From positions 62,273,466-62,337,465 of the forward strand of contig NC_134082.1 of assembly GCF_000715075.1 (NCBI RefSeq): a DNA stretch of 64,000 nt. The letters run 5' to 3'. The notes under the pieces were generated by a model that saw only the letters and a program-made list of their open reading frames with translations, did not search any database and had not been told where the DNA came from. Position 1 is the first letter of the stretch. Every line of letters starts with the position of its first letter. Below, piece by piece: positions 35,800-47,085 of this stretch. Source of the stretch: Nicotiana tabacum (taxonomy: Eukaryota; Streptophyta; Magnoliopsida; Solanales; Solanaceae). A program made the position numbers and the translations under genes.

Positions 35800-36048
35800 C
35801 TCTTCCTGTTCCAATTTACGTGAATCTGTTTGATTGGGCACGAAGTATAAGAAAAAATAAAGACTTTTGGAATTTGTGGTCCTAAATAAGCCAAAAAGGG
35901 GCCCAAAGTATTTGTTGTGGTTATAAAAGCTTCTCATTAAGGGTAGAATTGTAAGTTTAAGCTAAATTATTACCAAATTAAGAAATAACTCATTCTTTTT
36001 GGAACAAACCAAAAAGAAAATAAATTCAAATAAACTGGAACAGAGGAG
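35800..36048. mobile_element. Stowaway-type (Tc1/mariner) MITE, 249 bp
   Basis: Inverted ends CTCTTCCTGTTCCAATTTA and CTGGAACAGAGGAG are the degenerate CTCCCTCCGTTCC termini of plant Stowaway elements. TA follows on the right; the left TA has decayed to AA. The interior GTTTGATTGGGCACGAAGTA is also typical. Confidence 0.8.
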
Positions 36049-36207
36049 TAATACAGTTATGGTGATATTTTGCTTTTTATTTTTTAAGGGAGTTGATATT
36101 TTGTTTCTGGTATAAGCAACATCATATAATTTTCTATTGCTTCTAACATAGAGATAACTTACTATATAAGGATTAGTTTTATGAGGATAAATCACTTATA
36201 AGACCAA

Positions 36208-36542
36208 TAGCCTGTTTGGCCAGCTTCTCCAATCCTAGAAGCATTTTTTTCTTCAAAAAAAATTGATGTGTTTTGCCAAGATTTTGGAAGAAAAAAAGTG
36301 TTTTCGAGGAGAAGCAAAAGCGATTTTGGAGAGGCAGAAAAAAGTAATTTATCTCCAAAAGTATCTTTTTAAAAAATACTTTTGAGAAAAATACACTTAG
36401 AAACAATTTTTAAAAGCTTGGCCAAATACTGATTGCTGCTCAGAAGTACTTTTCAAATTAATTAGTCAAACACAAACTGCTTATCACCAAAAATATTTTT
36501 GAGAAAAGCGCTCTTGAAAAAAAGCGCTTCTCACAATAAGCC
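36208..36542. mobile_element. Harbinger-like MITE, copy 1
   Basis: Starts TAGCCTGTTTGGCCAGCTTC. It is the reverse-complement relative of 38252-38569: both share a long AAAAGTACTTTT-type body, a GTGTTTGACTAATTAATT phrase and a GAGCAGCAATCAGTATTTGG block. The right end is degenerate (AATAAGCCA), so the boundary is approximate. Confidence 0.7.
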
Positions 36543-36562
36543 AGGTTGAAAACAGTAATTTA

Positions 36563-36857
36563 GCTAGCGTTTGGTCATAGATTTCAAATTTGTTTTGAAA
36601 AATCTTATTTGGGTGAAGTTTGGTTTGAAGATGAAAATGTGTTTGGACATACGTTTTCAAAACATATTTTCCAACTTTATTTTGGAAAAACATGTATATA
36701 ATTCCCAAATTTTGGGATTTTGGCCTAAAATCAACGATTGGGGTGATTTTGGGATTTGGGATTTTGCCAAAATGTGGGCAAAATTTATGACCACACATGA
36801 GTTTTGAAAATAAATTCCAAATTTATTTTGGCAAAACTCATTGCCAAACGAGGCCTT
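36563..36857. mobile_element. MITE with CGTTTGG termini (probably hAT-like)
   Basis: Left end GCGTTTGGTCATAGATTTCA; right end CATTGCCAAACGAGGCC. The ends form an imperfect inverted repeat centred on CGTTTGG, and the AT-rich interior is built of AAATTTTGG-like words. No clear target duplication. It abuts MITE copy 1. Confidence 0.6.
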
Positions 36858-38251
36858 AATGATTATCATTTTTTCATCTTACAATCTTTGCGTAGTTTTA
36901 TTTATGAACGAAATCGCCCAATTTTTGGTGATTACCCCTATTCTATGTCACTCAATAATTAATACTACTAATAATGATTTATCAGGCTTCATTAGTTTCA
37001 GTTAAGGTTGCCGCCATTAAAATTTTCATTTTGATCTATACAAGAATTTAACGTGGATAGGGAATTACTATTGAGAAAAAAACATTATCAGTGTTAGTTA
37101 ATTAAATACCATCTTTATCTAAAATTTCAAATTTTCTCTTTTCAAGAGTCAACTATATCAAGCAAATTATGCAATTATCTTAATTTATTAATTTTGTCTC
37201 CGAACCATCTTATGTGTGTCTACATCAGACTGCAATCATTTAACTTTAAAGAATTTCCACGTACTCCCTAACATAAGCTTCTTCACCTAATTTCCAAATA
37301 ACAAGATTTGTCTAAGGCAGCAGATTAACCTTATCCAAGTTTGTTTCTCAACAAATAGCTCGATGACACATTTGTCCAAATTGAAGAATTGTAGAGTAGC
37401 TAACATGATTAACTTTAGTTGCGATTTGTCAATAATATTGTCTTCGCTCCCAAATATTAGTTATTTTGACAAATTAAATCTGTTTAATAATTTATATTTC
37501 TTAAAAAGTAAGAACCAATTTTACTTTGTTTCTCCAATCTACGCTTACCGTTTTAATTGATGGAATATTATTTATGATTAATGTTTTTAAATATGTCTTT
37601 CCTTGTTTCCTTTAAGGACTGTGTGCAAAAACTACAAAGACAAATCGGAAGAATATATTTTACGTTTCATTGGGATAAAATCGTGATATAACTAATTTTG
37701 AGATCATCCCAAAATTGTAGAGTTATTTTATTCTTATGGAGGATAAAATAAAAATAATTAATCCTAGAATAACTTGTTTCCCAATCAAACAACCTCTAAG
37801 ATTTTAAGAAGAGCCATGGAACCCCTTAAAACCTTCTTTTTTTCAACCCAATAAACTTTCCTTAAGTGTCATTCACCATTCTAATAGTACTTTTCAGTTC
37901 ATGAAGACCGTTTGTGGACAAATGTTATCGGTTCAATTTTCTGACTCATTCAGTACTCTTCTGTTGTTTTTCCCTTTTGTTTGTTTTGGAAATTAATCTT
38001 TTGCAGTAAAGTGACAAAGAGATGTCTGAACATCATAAACCTTGCATGTGACAACCCTGCTCATGAAGCTATATCTGCAACAACATAAGCATATGAAAAC
38101 AAAATGACTAAAAACATGGATTCTGAGATTAAAATCAGTACCAATTGAAATCTGTCTTCTGGTCTGGTGACAAGTTATGAAGATTTCATGCTTTCCCATG
38201 TTCCATATGGCCCAGAAAATTAAGCTGCTTTTTTATGTGTTAGTTCTCTTA
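36858..38251. other. AT-rich stretch with one likely MITE remnant
   Basis: No gene recognised. About 37668-37800 looks like a decayed MITE: TTGGGATAAAATCGTGATAT at one end, AACTTGTTTCCCAATCAAAC at the other, with internal GGATTAATT/AATAACT words. A possible splice acceptor (TTTTGCAG at 37998-38005) has no coding context. Confidence 0.4.
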
Positions 38252-38569
38252 TAGCCCGTTGTGCCAAACTTCTAAAATCACCTTATTTTGAGAATTACTT
38301 TTAAAAAAATATTTTCGGTGAGAAGTAGTTGTGTTTGACTAATTAATTAGAAAAACACTTTTGAGCAGTAATTAGTGTTTGGCCAAACTTTTGAAAACTG
38401 CTTCTAAGTGTATTTTTCTCAAAAGTGTTTCTCAAAAAAGTACTTTTGGAGAGAATCTACTTTTTTCTGCTTCTGCTGCTCATCAAAAGCACTTTTTTTC
38501 CTTCCAAAAAAGTGCTTTCGACCAAAAAAAATATTTTTAACCCAAAAAAAAACTTGACCAAACAGGCTA
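38252..38569. mobile_element. Harbinger-like MITE, copy 2 (318 bp, TTA duplication)
   Basis: Inverted termini TAGCCCGTTGTGCCAAACTT and CTTGACCAAACAGGCTA, flanked by TTA on both sides (38249-38251 and 38570-38572). A 3-bp TTA duplication is the PIF/Harbinger signature. It lies in opposite orientation to copy 1, about 1.7 kb away. Confidence 0.75.
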
Positions 38570-38572
38570 TTA

Positions 38573-39180
38573 TAGCCCAAAGAAATAAATCCTCCCCTGG
38601 CTTTGTCAAGTATAAATTAGAAAGAAAAGCAACAACAGATTTTGAGTTGGCGCTACTAGAAATAAATCCAAGCTTACTAATAAAAGGTCAAAACTGATCA
38701 TTGGAGTGGGTTCTTCCATGTTTTATGAACGATAATGGGGTAACACGAGAAACATCTCAGGGCTGGTTTTGCAAGTTCAACTGAAATTATTATTTTCGAT
38801 AGGAACTATGTATTTATCCGAAGTTTGTATAAATATATACACATTATATATGTCAAGAGGACCACATAGCTTAGCAAAACATGAAAAATCGTGTTTCCTT
38901 TGTCATATAACTTTGAATAAGCATGTGAAGCCATGTTCTCTTGCTTTCAAGACCTCTTATCTACCACAAAAGAAAATATGTGGTGCCTGCTAAAACATCT
39001 GAAATCTCCAACTGATAATCACCTACCAAACTAACATCAACAATATTGAACAACCTTAATTACTTAATTCTCATTGTCAATGATGTTTTCATAACTTACC
39101 ATTAACATTTAACTACTCATTCAATTTTACACACGGTCCTCTGCAGAATAAATCAATGACGAGCAAATGAGTCACTGCCT
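38573..39180. other. intergenic stretch left of the MULE
   Basis: No gene recognised; a 74-codon open stretch (38769-38993) has no known relative. Confidence 0.4.
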
Positions 39181-39189
39181 ATTTTTTAC

Positions 39190-39578
39190 GAGTCCGGAAC
39201 GGCGGAACCGAAATGTATCTTTTTGAACTTAAAATACTTAATTAGGCGGCAAAAAACATAGTTACCAAAATATATAAAACGCGATTATGAACCGTGTTTT
39301 ACCTTAACGGCCGTTTGGAACGTTAAGGTAAAACGCGGTTTATTACTGCGTTTTATATAAAACTCATTTTAATACCGCGCTTTATATAAATATCTTATCA
39401 GCTTCCAGGTAAAACGTGGTTCATTAACGCGTCTTATATAAAACGTAGTAAGAAACTACGCTTTACCTATATAAATATCGTCCCCTTCCCTTTCCCCCAC
39501 GTTTTGGACAGAAGCCCTTTCCCCCATTTTTAAACCACGAACAGCGGTCCCCCCCCCCCCACCCCCAATTAAAAAGAT
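39190..39578 (+). repeat. left terminal inverted repeat of the MULE
   Basis: Aligns with the reverse complement of 59060-59456 at roughly 75-80% by eye, up to a poly-C/ACCCCC block (39549-39567). It contains repeated words AAAACGCGGTT, ACTGCGTTTTATATAAAAC and TTACCTTAACG in both orientations. Confidence 0.88.
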
Positions 39579-40021
39579 AAAAAAACTCGAGTGAACCCCA
39601 TCCGTCCCACAAAAACTAATCAAAGTTGGTCCCACTTCCTAGCCAAGCCTTCTATTATTGTGGGTTGCTTGTTTCAGAGTCAAATTTTTAAGTCTTCAAC
39701 TTTCCGAAAAACATAAATCGAGATATTCCTATTTAATTTATGCCCAAACTCATATAAACAATGCATATTAGTTTTTTTGAATGTGTTCCATGTTGTTTTG
39801 TGTTTTTTTAGCGATTAAATTGGTATGTTATTTTTACCCGGACTAAGATATTAACATCTAAAAAAATATATAAAAAATGTTGAAATCGTTATTATTTGTT
39901 AATAAAAATATTAATAAATTACTATTAATATTTTATATGTATTTTTGTGAATGTTTTGTGATTACAATGTATTTGTTGTGTTTTATCTGGTTTATATTAT
40001 TTATTTGCTTAAAGACTAGTA
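39579..40021. other. AT-rich subterminal region of the MULE
   Basis: No gene or clear repeat. Confidence 0.4.
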
Positions 40022-40150
40022 ATATGGTGCCCTTTTAGGGTAACAAAATGTAATGTCTTTTAGTGTAGTAAAATTTAGTGCCTTTTAGCGTAGTATAATG
40101 TAGTGCCTTTAAGCGTAGTAAAATGTAGTTCCTTTTAGCGTAGTTTCCCT
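40022..40150. repeat. minisatellite, unit of about 27 bases, five copies
   Basis: Variants of GTAGTAAAATGTAGTGCCTT followed by TTAGC are repeated five times inside the MULE. Confidence 0.85.
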
Positions 40151-40239
40151 ATAGTTTAAGTATCTCTCATACTCAAAAATACGTCAAAATAACTAATAGA
40201 TCAAATACAAACTCTGTCCAATTATAGTCAACACATAAT

Positions 40240-41030
40240 TGGTGCTACCGGGCCGCAAATATCGAGCCTGGAATCCATATATGAATATTTAATAATTAAA
40301 TATTGTATAATTATAAAAATTAATTATTTAATTTACAAACAAACATATAAAATTATAAAACTAACATGTAAAATTATAAAATTATCGAGCATGGAGCTCC
40401 AAATATCGAGCCTCAAACCCATATGTGAATATTTTATAATTATAAAAATTAGGTATTTAATTTACAAACAAACATATAAAATTATAAAACTAACATGTAA
40501 AATAATAAAACTAACACATAGAATAATTCAGGTTAAACTGGTGCTACTGGACTCCAAATATCGAGCCTGGAACCCATATGTGAATATTTAATTATAAAAA
40601 TTAATTATTTAATTTACAAACTGACATATAAAATTATAATAAAACTAAGCCTGGAACCCATATGTGAATATTTATTTATAAAAATTTATTATTTAATTTA
40701 CAAATTAACATATAAAATTATAAAACTAACACATAGAAGAATTCAGGATAAAATGGTGCTACTAGGCTCCAAATATCGAGCCTAGAACCCACATGTGAAT
40801 ATTTATTTATAAAAACTAATTATTTCATTTACAAACTAACATATAAAATTGTAATAAAACTAACACATAGAAGAATTTAGGATATCTTGGTGCTACTGGG
40901 CCGCAAATATCGAGCCTAGAACTCATATGTAAATTTTTAATAATTAAATATTGTATAATTATAAATATTAATTATTTAATTTACAAACAAACATATAAAA
41001 TTATAAACTAACATGTAATTAATGTTGTTT
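40240..41030 (+). repeat. six-unit tandem array upstream of the PMD gene
   Basis: Units of about 110-150 bases start near 40240, 40389, 40539, 40646, 40754 and 40889. Each has TGGTGCTACTGGGCCGCAA (or a variant), ATCGAGCCTGGAACCCATAT, AT-rich DNA, TTTAATTTACAAACAAACAT and ATAAAACTAACACATAGAA; the fourth lacks its head. The array stops within 20 bases of the PMD start codon. Its last TTTAATTTACAG could act as a splice acceptor or leader. Confidence 0.88.
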
Positions 41031-41047
41031 AATTTACAGTAGACGAC

Positions 41048-43734
41048 ATGGAGGTGCCACCTATTCATCCCGGACCTTCCAGCAATGAGCTACTCTCGTT
41101 ACAGGGCGATCATAGGTCCGCCCACATATGAGAGGGTGAGTTACTGACCCAGACTCTCCGTGTCAGGAGAGTGGACGACACGTGGGACTTTATGCTTGAC
41201 AGAGTTCTCCATGCATGTGTAGTCACATGCCTGCAGGAGACGTGTTTCTATAGGATTTTGGAGATTGGGCCGCTGCAGCTCGATTGGTCTTTGGTCACGG
41301 CCCTAATAGAGCGGTGGAAACCGGAGACGCAAACATTCCACCTGCCCATTAGCGAGGAGACCATCACACTGCAGGACGTGGAGGTTTTATATGGGCTGCC
41401 CGTTGATGGACAACTCGTTGCTCTGCCGCCTGGCATGAGAGAGATGACATGTGTGCAGTACTTGGACATGCTGTAGCGACTCACTACTTTCCTACCAGAG
41501 GATGAGAATGTACTGCATAGGACCATTCGTTTTCCGTTGATGACTATTCGACAGTGGTTGGAGGCATTGCATCTTGAGATCGATGGCGATACACCAGATT
41601 ATCATGTTGACCGGTATACGAGGTTGCTGCTACTCCTTATGTTTGAAGGGGTCTTGTTCCTGAACACTTTGGGGAACCTAGTCAGCTTGAGATTTATTCA
41701 TCATCTTGAGCGGCTAGATGATTTATCCGAGTACAGCTGGGGCTCTGCTGTTCTCGCCTATTTGTACATGCATAAGTGTCGGGCGAGCATGGGCACCCAG
41801 CGTTACGTTGCTGGATTTTTGCCGCTATTGCAGGTGACAACATATTTGAATACTCTATTCATTTGAACATACATAGTAAAAATATATCTTAAATTTTACG
41901 CCAACGTTTTATGTTAGGTTTGGGCCTGGGAGTGGTTCCTACAGTTGCAGCCACCTCAAATACTATTAGATCCGGATGTACCACCAGAGTTGCTCCCTCT
42001 AGCTATAAGGTGGGTTTTCCGGCGGGGACATACGTGCGAGTATGAGGCTCGGCATAATCTCTCCTTGTGCAGGGATATATTGGATTTGCTGGATGGCGCA
42101 CAGGTAAATGCATATCTAAGTTTACTTGTCATTGCTTCAAACACAAGTTGTGTATACTGATGTTTTCTGTTCTTCCTTAATAGTTCATCTGGACGCCATA
42201 CATCGACGTGGTGTTAGCTGGCTTGCCCAGTTATTGCTCGGCGACCGACTTATGTGGGGATCTTCTATCCCGTTGTTCTGCCTTGATATTGTGGAGCATC
42301 ATGCTAACAAGCGGGTACTTCGCCAGATTGGCAAGCCGCAGCTCGTACCGACACCGTCCACCTGGCAGACCACACATTACCAGTGGGATGACTATACCAA
42401 GGTGGACGACGCATATTTGGCATGGCTACATGATCAGATATTTACTTGGGACCAGTAATTTCACTTGATTCCCCCCTCCCCCTTCACCGAGTCGGTAGGA
42501 TACTGAGAATGATTATATGGGTTGGTACCGCGGTGTGACCCGACTTTTCATCGGGAATCCCATTCATCGAGCTGGCGTTCGGTATGTTCCATATGCCGGG
42601 AGGCACGAGGCACTAGTATGTTATTTGGTATTGTTACTTATAACTGTGATATTGCGTTCCATAATTTATATTTTACATGTTGTGCAGGCTATTGGCCTAC
42701 ATTTAGTCCACCAGTTGGGACTACAGATGCAGCAGCATGCTGGCAAGGGAGCAGTCGCTTTGCATGAGTATGGCCAGCAGTTTATAGAGCTAGCTGCCCA
42801 GACACTACACCGAGCCAGAGAGGACGAGCACTTAGAGCACATCCATGCTTATGTGGCACCAGAGCACTACTATTGAGGTAGGCCTGTCCCACAAGCGAGG
42901 GGAGCACGAGACCGGGCTATCCCAAGAGGTAGGGCTATCCTAGGGGGTCGTGGGGGCCGGCGATGAGGTGGTCCCTAGCAATGAGGGCATTGAGGGACCT
43001 GTTCAGGCACCTATTGAGGATGTTGGAGATGATCCGACGGGTGACCTCCATCAGCCAGACGAGTATAACAGCAGTATGCTGTCATACAGCCTTCACCTGG
43101 CGCTGACTCTACCAACATCGCAGGTGACCCCGTCAGATCCATAGCTGATCACGGGCACGAGCATTACCGGAGATTGGGAGCAGTTCTTTTCAGGCCCATC
43201 GACCACTGCTGAGGATCGGCCAACCCGAGATGTGGATGGTGGGCGCCGACTGAGTTATGACTCATCGTTGACAGGTGATGTGGATCTTTCACAGGCGCAA
43301 GTATGTTTGTATTACTATTACATTTAAATTTATTTTTATCTCATTGATTCGCCATAAATAACTAGATAATTTTCTTATTAAGGCTTCATCCCATCCCGTC
43401 ATGGAGGCCACTTTGTGCGATGCTGAGTAGGATGCGACAGATGCTTATATTCAGGAGCCCGACGAGACCATGATAAGAAATTGTTTTTTGACTTAACACG
43501 TACATTACTAATACATATTTTCATATACTGAGCTGACTTATTCTTTTGTAGGTTGATGATGGACCGACGACCCCTTCTACCGATCCTGCCAGCACTACTG
43601 ACGACCATGTTGCAGCACATCCTCCGATAAAGAGGCGACGTGATGAGGATGATCCTGATAGCGTAGTCGGGCGGGATGGGATACGCCTCAAGCCAGCAGC
43701 TGCATTGAAGCACACAGGCTGTGGGACACATTGA
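41048..43734 (+). pseudogene. plant mobile domain (PMD, MAIN-like) gene inside the MULE, broken
   Basis: ATG at 41048 opens MEVPPIHPGPSSNELLSLQG. The PMD follows: FYRILEIGPLQLDWSLVTAL, then ERWKPETQTFHLPISEETIT, LQDVEVLYGLPVDG and YTRLLLLLMFEGVLF. Exon 1 ends at 41833. Exon 2 is 41918-42103 (WAWEWFLQLQPP) and exon 3 starts at 42184 (FIWTPYIDVVLAGLP). The rest runs as MGWYRGVTRLFIGNP, an AAQTLHRARE segment after an acceptor near 42686, an RG-rich piece, and a last exon from 43552 with PIKRRRDEDDPDSV, ending in a GCGTH tail with stop near 43732-43734. Damage: TGA at 41129-41131 where Trp is expected, TAG at 41474-41476, a frame shift near 42220-42245, and later stops. Host relatives MAIN and MAIL1 act in the nucleus in silencing and genome integrity; what the TE version does is unknown. 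I cannot fix every exon edge. Confidence 0.85.
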
Positions 43735-43981
43735 TTTTCTTTTTTTGAATTTTATATACGTAAAGTAAATATTATTTTATGTAAATAATAACAACAATTT
43801 TTTATTTTTATATAATATGCGCATTATGTTTTTATTTCCCCATTTTTTCTTTATTTTAACACTATAACACAAACACAAACATAGAAACTTAACATAATTT
43901 AAATTCAGTACAATTAATGAAAATACATGACATGGAAAACATAAAGATAAAGTACTACACTCAACACATACATGTCATTGT

Positions 43982-44390
43982 TTAGTCACCACCGCCTAGT
44001 ATTCTCTGCTCCAACCACTTAAATTTCTTTTCCAGCTTATTTTTTTCTTTTTCCACCTCTTTGAATTTCTCCTTCAACTCCGCAATTTCTCGTTTATATT
44101 CTCGTTCATATGCCCACTGTTTTTGGTCAAATCATGAAGATACTGCAAATTTTTTTTGTAGCATTCCTGCTCACAGGGTTCATCAAGCCATACCTCAAAA
44201 TTGCAAAACTTTTCGTTGTTGCCTCCAAACCTGTTCACACACATCCAGTATCTGCGCCCAACTTTACCATCATCCCAATAGTACGCCATCATACAACGTT
44301 TTCCACATTGGTACATACATGCGGTCAGACATTTGTTAAAGCGAAAAGAGAACCCAGCTCTTATGAAAAGTTTTGCTATTTGTTATGATT
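43982..44390 (-). pseudogene. GRF-type zinc finger plus coiled-coil protein of the MULE, frameshifted
   Basis: The minus strand reads CMYQCGKRCMMAYYWDDG, then GRRYWMCVN, then FCNFEVWLDEPC: the C-x-C / GRxxW-x-C / C-x-F-x-W-D-E pattern of GRF-type zinc fingers. After YLHDL one T appears lost near 44131. In the shifted frame the protein continues with WAYEREYKREIAELKEKF and KEVEKEKNKLEKKFKWLEQR, then GGGD, stopping at 43982-43984, a clear coiled-coil tail. No in-frame ATG precedes the first cysteines within the open stretch, so the start is lost or lies in another exon. Nucleic-acid binding is a family inference for GRF fingers. Its place between PMD and transposase suggests it is a third MULE-borne gene. 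Confidence 0.68.
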
Positions 44391-44429
44391 AAGCGCAAAA
44401 AATAACTAGAATATGCCTGTTATTTATAG

Positions 44430-44775
44430 GCAATGCAACAAATATAACGTAGTATTTAACCGCGCTATATATATTCACACAAAACGTAGTATTTAACCGC
44501 GCTATGCTTGACGTATTAAATTTTTTTTCTGATACAAAATAGCTTTTTCGCAGTCGGGCAGCTTTTCAGATCGACAAGACAACACACATAACGTAGTATT
44601 TAACCGCGCTATATATATTCACTTAAAATGTAATATTTAACCGCAATATGTTCTTGTTAAAGATTCTTTCTGATACGAACCATCTTTTCGCAGTCGACCA
44701 GTTTTTCAAATTGACAAGACAACACACAAAATGTAGTATTTAACCGCGATATATATATATATATATATATATATT
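44430..44775. repeat. internal repeat cluster, AACGTAGTATTTAACCGCG motif
   Basis: AACGTAGTATTTAACCGCG (or a close variant), usually followed by CTATATATATTCAC, occurs five times at about 44447, 44480, 44590, 44625 and 44729. Between them lies a repeat of about 130 bases with TTTTCGCAGTCG and TCGACAAGACAACACAC. A TA run ends the cluster. Words resemble the AAACGTAGTA and AACCGCG words of the terminal inverted repeats. Confidence 0.8.
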
Positions 44776-45050
44776 CAGTTATTTATCAAACATCTTCCTC
44801 CTATGACAGTGTAGTTTTCTAATATTTTAGAGTGAAACTCGAAAGTGAACGTAAAAATTTTCCATTTTTGAATCCAATATAATTTTTGATTACATGAACG
44901 GGAGGGAGAAATTCATTAATTTACTCAACTGAAAAATGTTAAATATGAATAAGATGTAACAAGGTTGTGGAAATATAATTTTATTTGATACATCTTGCAA
45001 CATAAATAGGTACATACACTTATTACAAAAAACATTGCGAAAACAAAAAA

Positions 45051-46119
45051 CTATTTGTATCCTTGATAGTTGGGCACATTAGATGAACTTGCACCAGGAG
45101 CTGGATTACCACCGCCACCCAAACTAGCTGAAGGACATTTACGACGATCGTGTCCTGTTTATGAGCATATGCCACATTTACGCTCATAAACGGTATCACC
45201 AACATCCATTTGGTTCCGTATACGCGTTCTTTTTTGCACTTGTAGCTTACGCAAATAGTCCTTGTTACACAGCATTTTAAATGGTTCCGGCGGCCAATAA
45301 TGCTCAGCACCCACTGGCTACAACTGCCCACTATATGTGTTTAAGTATGCAGCAACACTATATTTCCTATCAATGTTGGTTGGCTCTAAACCTGTATGTT
45401 GAAAACACTTCATGGCATGTGAGCACGACATGTGATAGATGGACCATTTCCCACAAGAACACAACCTGCTGGCTTCATTTATGGTGTGTACATTATTCCC
45501 CCGGTGTTGATGGATAGCGGTGCGAACTTCAAAAATACCCCGGTCGTGATTATATTGTAAAAATAAATATCAATATGCTCGCCTCCTGTATTTCTCAAAT
45601 CTTTTCATCGGTACTGGCATAAATTCAACACCCTTGTCCATCATATCCGATGTGCATCTATGCCTTTCAACAAACCTCTCTGCCATCTATTTGAATGTCA
45701 TCCGGACCATGGCAGTGACAGGCAATCCACGTGCAGACTTCAACAACCTGTTGAAAGACTCCAACACGTTTGTAGTTACGGTTCCCCATCGTCTTCCACG
45801 ATCAACATGCAATGTCCACTTGTGAATCTCATATCGCATCAACCAATGATACGCTTTTTCGTCTAACTGCCGGTTCAATACCATACACCTCATAAATTTG
45901 CGTTGCTGGTGATCAGTTGCAGTCATCCATATTAAATCATGCAAGTCCTTGTTGGGATATTTCTTCTGGAAATTGGCCTTCAGGTGCCTCACACAGTAAC
46001 AGTTGTATGCATAGGGTTCCTGCCATTCAGGCAAATGCTCTATAGAAATTAATACACACCATGTCGATCAAATATTAGACAAATACCTGAATGTTGTGTG
46101 ACAACGTGCTGCTTCACGT
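45051..46119 (-). pseudogene. MURA-type MULE transposase, C-terminal half (with zf-SWIM and zinc knuckle)
   Basis: Continues the transposase broken by the chromovirus. On the minus strand: a QHVVTQHSGICLIFDRHGV segment carrying the second catalytic Asp, then YAYNCYCVRHLKANFQKKYP. Next comes GRRWGTVTTNVLESFNRLLK with the probable catalytic Glu, then the SWIM finger CSCGKWSIYHMSCSHAMKC near 45405-45470, and a CCHC knuckle CGICSxTGHDRRKC near 45140-45180, in which x is a stop codon. The coding part ends SNVPNYQGYK, TAG at 45051-45053. Further stops lie after DRHGVY and in the SWIM-to-knuckle linker. SWIM and knuckle are standard C-terminal parts of MURA transposases and bind DNA. Confidence 0.9.
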
Positions 46120-46802
46120 TGTCACGACCCGAATTTTCCACCGTCGGGAGTCGTGATGGCGCCTACTTGTGAAAGCTAGGCAAGCCGACAACTTACAGTT
46201 TTTACCACCATTTTCATTAATCAAACAGAATCAGATATTAGCTAAGCAGAATAATTAAGAAATGCGGAAGTAATATAACAGTGACACAACTCAAGTACAT
46301 ATACCCCATAGAATCTAGTGTCACAATCCACGAACGACTAAGATTTACTACAAATATAAGTCTGAAAGAAGTACGACTATTCTCGAAATAGAAAAGACGA
46401 CAGAAAACTAAAGCGGGGAAGGGGGACTTCAGGCTCTGTGGACTCCAGCAGATCTACCTTGGTCTCCTTGGACTGAAGGCATCCACCTCAAGCTACTTAC
46501 AAGGTCCGGTACCGAGATCTGCACAAAAAGTGCAGAGTGCAGTATCAGTACAACCGACCCCATGTACTAGTAAGTGTCGAGCCTAACCTCAGAAAAGTAG
46601 TGACAAGGCTAGGACACGACAACTATATAAACATGTGCAGTTAAATCATATACAAACATAATGAAAATGACCGGAATTAACAGATAAGATGGGAAGGGGG
46701 ACATGCTGCGGGGGAATATCAAATTCTAACAGTAATTCAGTAGAGAAGCATAAAGAACACCATATTTGTATCAACTGAAATAATGAAACAATGACATGTG
46801 CA

Positions 46803-47085
46803 GGGCATCACCCTTCATGCTTTTACTCTCGTCCTCACCATAAGAAACAATAGAATCAGCACGGCATCACTCTTCGTGCATTAACTCTCATAATCATGGC
46901 ACGACATCACCCTTCATGCATTAACTCTCACAATATCGGTACGGCATCACCCTTCGTGTATTAGCTCTCAAATCATGGCACGACATCACCATTCGTGCAT
47001 TAATACTCACAATATCGGCATGACATTAATCTTCGTGCATTAACACTCACTCACAATATCATGCACGGTATCACCCTTCGTGCTT
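46803..47085. repeat. GGCATCACCCTTCGTGCATT array in the LTR
   Basis: About seven degenerate copies, each followed by an ACTCTCA-type spacer, at 36-45 base spacing. Repeated in the other LTR at about 54838-55125. Confidence 0.85.

Noticed and set aside
37993..38199. Possible exon on either strand near a TTTTGCAG acceptor
   Set aside because: No recognised protein and no partner exon.
41248..42144. Minus-strand open stretches opposite the PMD gene
   Set aside because: Mirror frames of a GC-richer coding region; the plus-strand frames carry the PMD motifs.
44061..44388. Plus-strand open stretches across the GRF gene
   Set aside because: Shadow of the minus-strand zinc-finger frame, which has the cysteine pattern and coiled coil.
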